64,000 nt of DNA from OMIW01 sp044235645 (lineage in GTDB: Bacteria; Bdellovibrionota_C; UBA2361; OMIW01). The notes beneath the pieces were generated by a model. That model searched no databases. It was not told where the DNA came from and saw nothing but the letters and a program-made list of their open reading frames with translations. Positions 62,670 to 64,000 of this stretch are shown here, piece after piece. The position numbers were made by a program, and so were the translations under genes. Location: contig JBIIHQ010000008.1 of NCBI GenBank assembly GCA_044235645.1, forward strand, positions 1 to 64,000, written 5' to 3'. Within the stretch, counting starts at the first letter, position 1. Every line of letters starts with the position of its first letter.

Positions 62670-64000
62670 TCAGTTGACCGCCTGCTTGAAGGCTTGAACC
62701 AGCGACCTTAGTCGCTCAGGGGATTCCTCGACAAATCCCACGCAGACAGCTCGCGATCGTTCTTCTCCTCCGACCTCCATGGGTGGGGTTAAAAAGACGA
62801 CTCCCCGATGCTGCTCGCCGGAGAATAGGGGAACCGAGCTCCTTTCGAGAAGCGAAACCAGCTCGTCGAGAGTAGCGTGCGTAACCGGGTAATGGTCGAG
62901 ACACTGAACCGAACTCGACAAGACCCCTTCTGCTCCCATGACTCCGAGAAGGAGCGATGTGAGGAAAGAGGTGCCGTCTCGGCGCATATTCGCCTCAGCG
63001 ACGCCAAGGCGGTACCCCGTCCCGAGACCCTCATCCTGGTAGACAAAGAAATCGATCGAGAGAGGTCCTCGATATCCCTGAGCACGAAGGGCGTACGCCA
63101 CTTCGAGAGCTATCGCCTCACCCTTGTCCAAAACCGCTCTCCATTCGCGGGAGAATGACTCAGCGCCCGATTCACCATCGATGTCGGGAGGCAAGTTGGT
63201 CGGAGTCGCATAAAAACCCTGATAATCAAGATCTCTTCCGAGAATTTGATACCGGGGACCTGCGACAACCTGTCCGTCTTCAACGATGACCACCCCAAAC
63301 GAAAAGCTTTTTCGCTGTTCTATGGGTAGAAGGGGTGCCATCTCCGCAGAGAGACGCTCTCGGTAAAAAAAAGCGGCGATGTCGGCAACATCACGCGCGG
63401 CATGATCACCGGGAAGGACAACCTCACCATCAAGGTCGATAATGAAGTTTCTGAGTCCACCGGCGCCGACACAGCCTTGGACGAATAGTTGGCGAGCGCT
63501 TGAACTTAGAGATGCTAACGCACGAGAGATGCACCGCGGGTCACGATAATCAACACGGGCCCGCGGATACTCATTGACCGCGATCCCCAATCGAGATGCG
63601 ACCTCCGAGACAAGCTGCTTGAAGCGGGTCTTGTCCGAGAACTCAGCGGCCACCAGTGCCGTGCTCATCTTCTGACGGACGCTTTCGCCGAAAAAAGTTG
63701 AGACCACAGGACTTCCTTGGTAGAAGTCCAGCTGAGAGCCCGATTGCTCGAGATGGGCACGAAGCGCAGCATAATTCCATGGGTCATCAACCCACAAAAT
63801 TCGCTGAAAAGAGGATTGCGCTGAGCGGATCAATCCTCTTCTTTCGGCGTACTGACATAGCGACTTCGCCTGAGACTGAAGCGCCTCGGCAAGAACGATG
63901 CCACCATTGTTTCCCAAAAGTGGCCGCACGGTCAGGAGCGGCAGGAGCGGATTAGCTGCCTGACATCCATCCGGCAGGATGCCCAGGCCCGGAGGCCCTA
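62670..64000 (-). CDS. ATP-grasp-like ligase (PGM1-related), partial at the right edge
   Basis: The frame stays open from 62670 to the window edge; an internal GTG at 63929 would give 419 residues, but the reading continues upstream without a stop, so the 5' end is probably outside. ATP-grasp features: KTRFKQLVSEVASRLGI, later YRGPLSIDFFVYQDEG and GVAEANMRRDGTSF, equivalent to the metal-binding Glu-x-Asn-x-Arg of the fold. Likely a peptide- or acid-ligating enzyme; the substrate is unknown. Upstream of asd on the same strand. Confidence 0.6.
   Translation of the reverse strand, partial: GPPGLGILPDGCQAANPLLPLLTVRPLLGNNGGIVLAEALQSQAKSLCQYAERRGLIRSAQSSFQRILWVDDPWNYAALRAHLEQSGSQLDFYQGSPVVSTFFGESVRQKMSTALVAAEFSDKTRFKQLVSEVASRLGIAVNEYPRARVDYRDPRCISRALASLSSSARQLFVQGCVGAGGLRNFIIDLDGEVVLPGDHAARDVADIAAFFYRERLSAEMAPLLPIEQRKSFSFGVVIVEDGQVVAGPRYQILGRDLDYQGFYATPTNLPPDIDGESGAESFSREWRAVLDKGEAIALEVAYALRAQGYRGPLSIDFFVYQDEGLGTGYRLGVAEANMRRDGTSFLTSLLLGVMGAEGVLSSSVQCLDHYPVTHATLDELVSLLERSSVPLFSGEQHRGVVFLTPPMEVGGEERSRAVCVGFVEESPERLRSLVQAFKQAVN

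Noticed and set aside
1..64000. CRISPR arrays, rRNA genes, classic insertion sequences with terminal repeats
   Set aside because: No regularly spaced repeats, rRNA signatures or transposase-with-ends arrangement were seen.

Overview
The window (64 kb, moderately GC-rich, densely coded on both strands) looks like chromosome of a free-living Gram-negative bacterium. Evidence for an outer membrane is an MCE/MlaD protein, lipoprotein and secreted-protein signals and an LPS-type methyltransferase. Housekeeping genes include trpS, asd, rpsN and the first four dcw genes. The ole hydrocarbon pathway, the RAYT-type transposase with its short motif and the 'F-x-F-E-x-V-C-E-A-L' small proteins recall deltaproteobacterial-type lineages (Myxococcota, Bdellovibrionota and relatives). 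This placement is inference; no rRNA or tRNA gene was found to test it.

Layout. 0-7.2 kb: a start codon running off the left edge (possibly infA), a secreted metzincin-like protease, a PlsC-type acyltransferase, trpS with a small membrane ORF and terminator, and an unknown membrane-anchored protein. 7.5-10.9 kb: a cluster of very small ORFs including a peptide with six cysteines spaced exactly four residues apart, a small protein with a paralogue at 53.4 kb, yacG, a phage-tail-lysozyme-like protein and an ECF sigma factor. 11-19 kb: a seven-gene minus-strand run (SAM methyltransferase, glutaredoxin, MlaD, FKBP, polysaccharide pyruvyl transferase, FAD oxidoreductase, FrhB-like iron-sulfur protein) that reads as an envelope or surface-polysaccharide unit. 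19-30 kb: AI-2E-type exporter, trmO, a VirB2-like small protein, a PHP-like hydrolase with an FGGY kinase, a YbjQ-YbjQ-M48 triad, an SGNH hydrolase and two unknowns. 30-45 kb: rmuC, two acyl-CoA dehydrogenases flanking a SufT-like gene, secreted proteins (VCBS-like, phosphodiester glycosidase, SIMPL, GH-A lipoprotein), a lysozyme-like protein, GtrA and a solitary rpsN. 45-50 kb: oleA-oleBC-oleD, a complete head-to-head olefin pathway with a fused OleBC. 50-64 kb: kinase, DUF2007-like, secreted nuclease/phosphatase, RAYT transposase, mraZ-rsmH-ftsL-ftsI, two unknowns, asd, and an ATP-grasp-like gene running off the right edge.

Main points for follow-up. (1) A 13-bp motif, GGTGTCAGAGACC and close variants, occurs six times between genes or at gene ends. 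One copy lies just upstream of the RAYT gene, so this looks like a REP-like element family with its own transposase. (2) The periodic-cysteine peptide follows a Gly-Gly and sits among unexplained mini-ORFs; it is a RiPP-like candidate with no modifying enzyme in view. (3) The ole operon encodes all four activities in three genes. (4) The pyruvyl transferase/FAD oxidoreductase/FrhB trio is translationally coupled and of unknown combined function.
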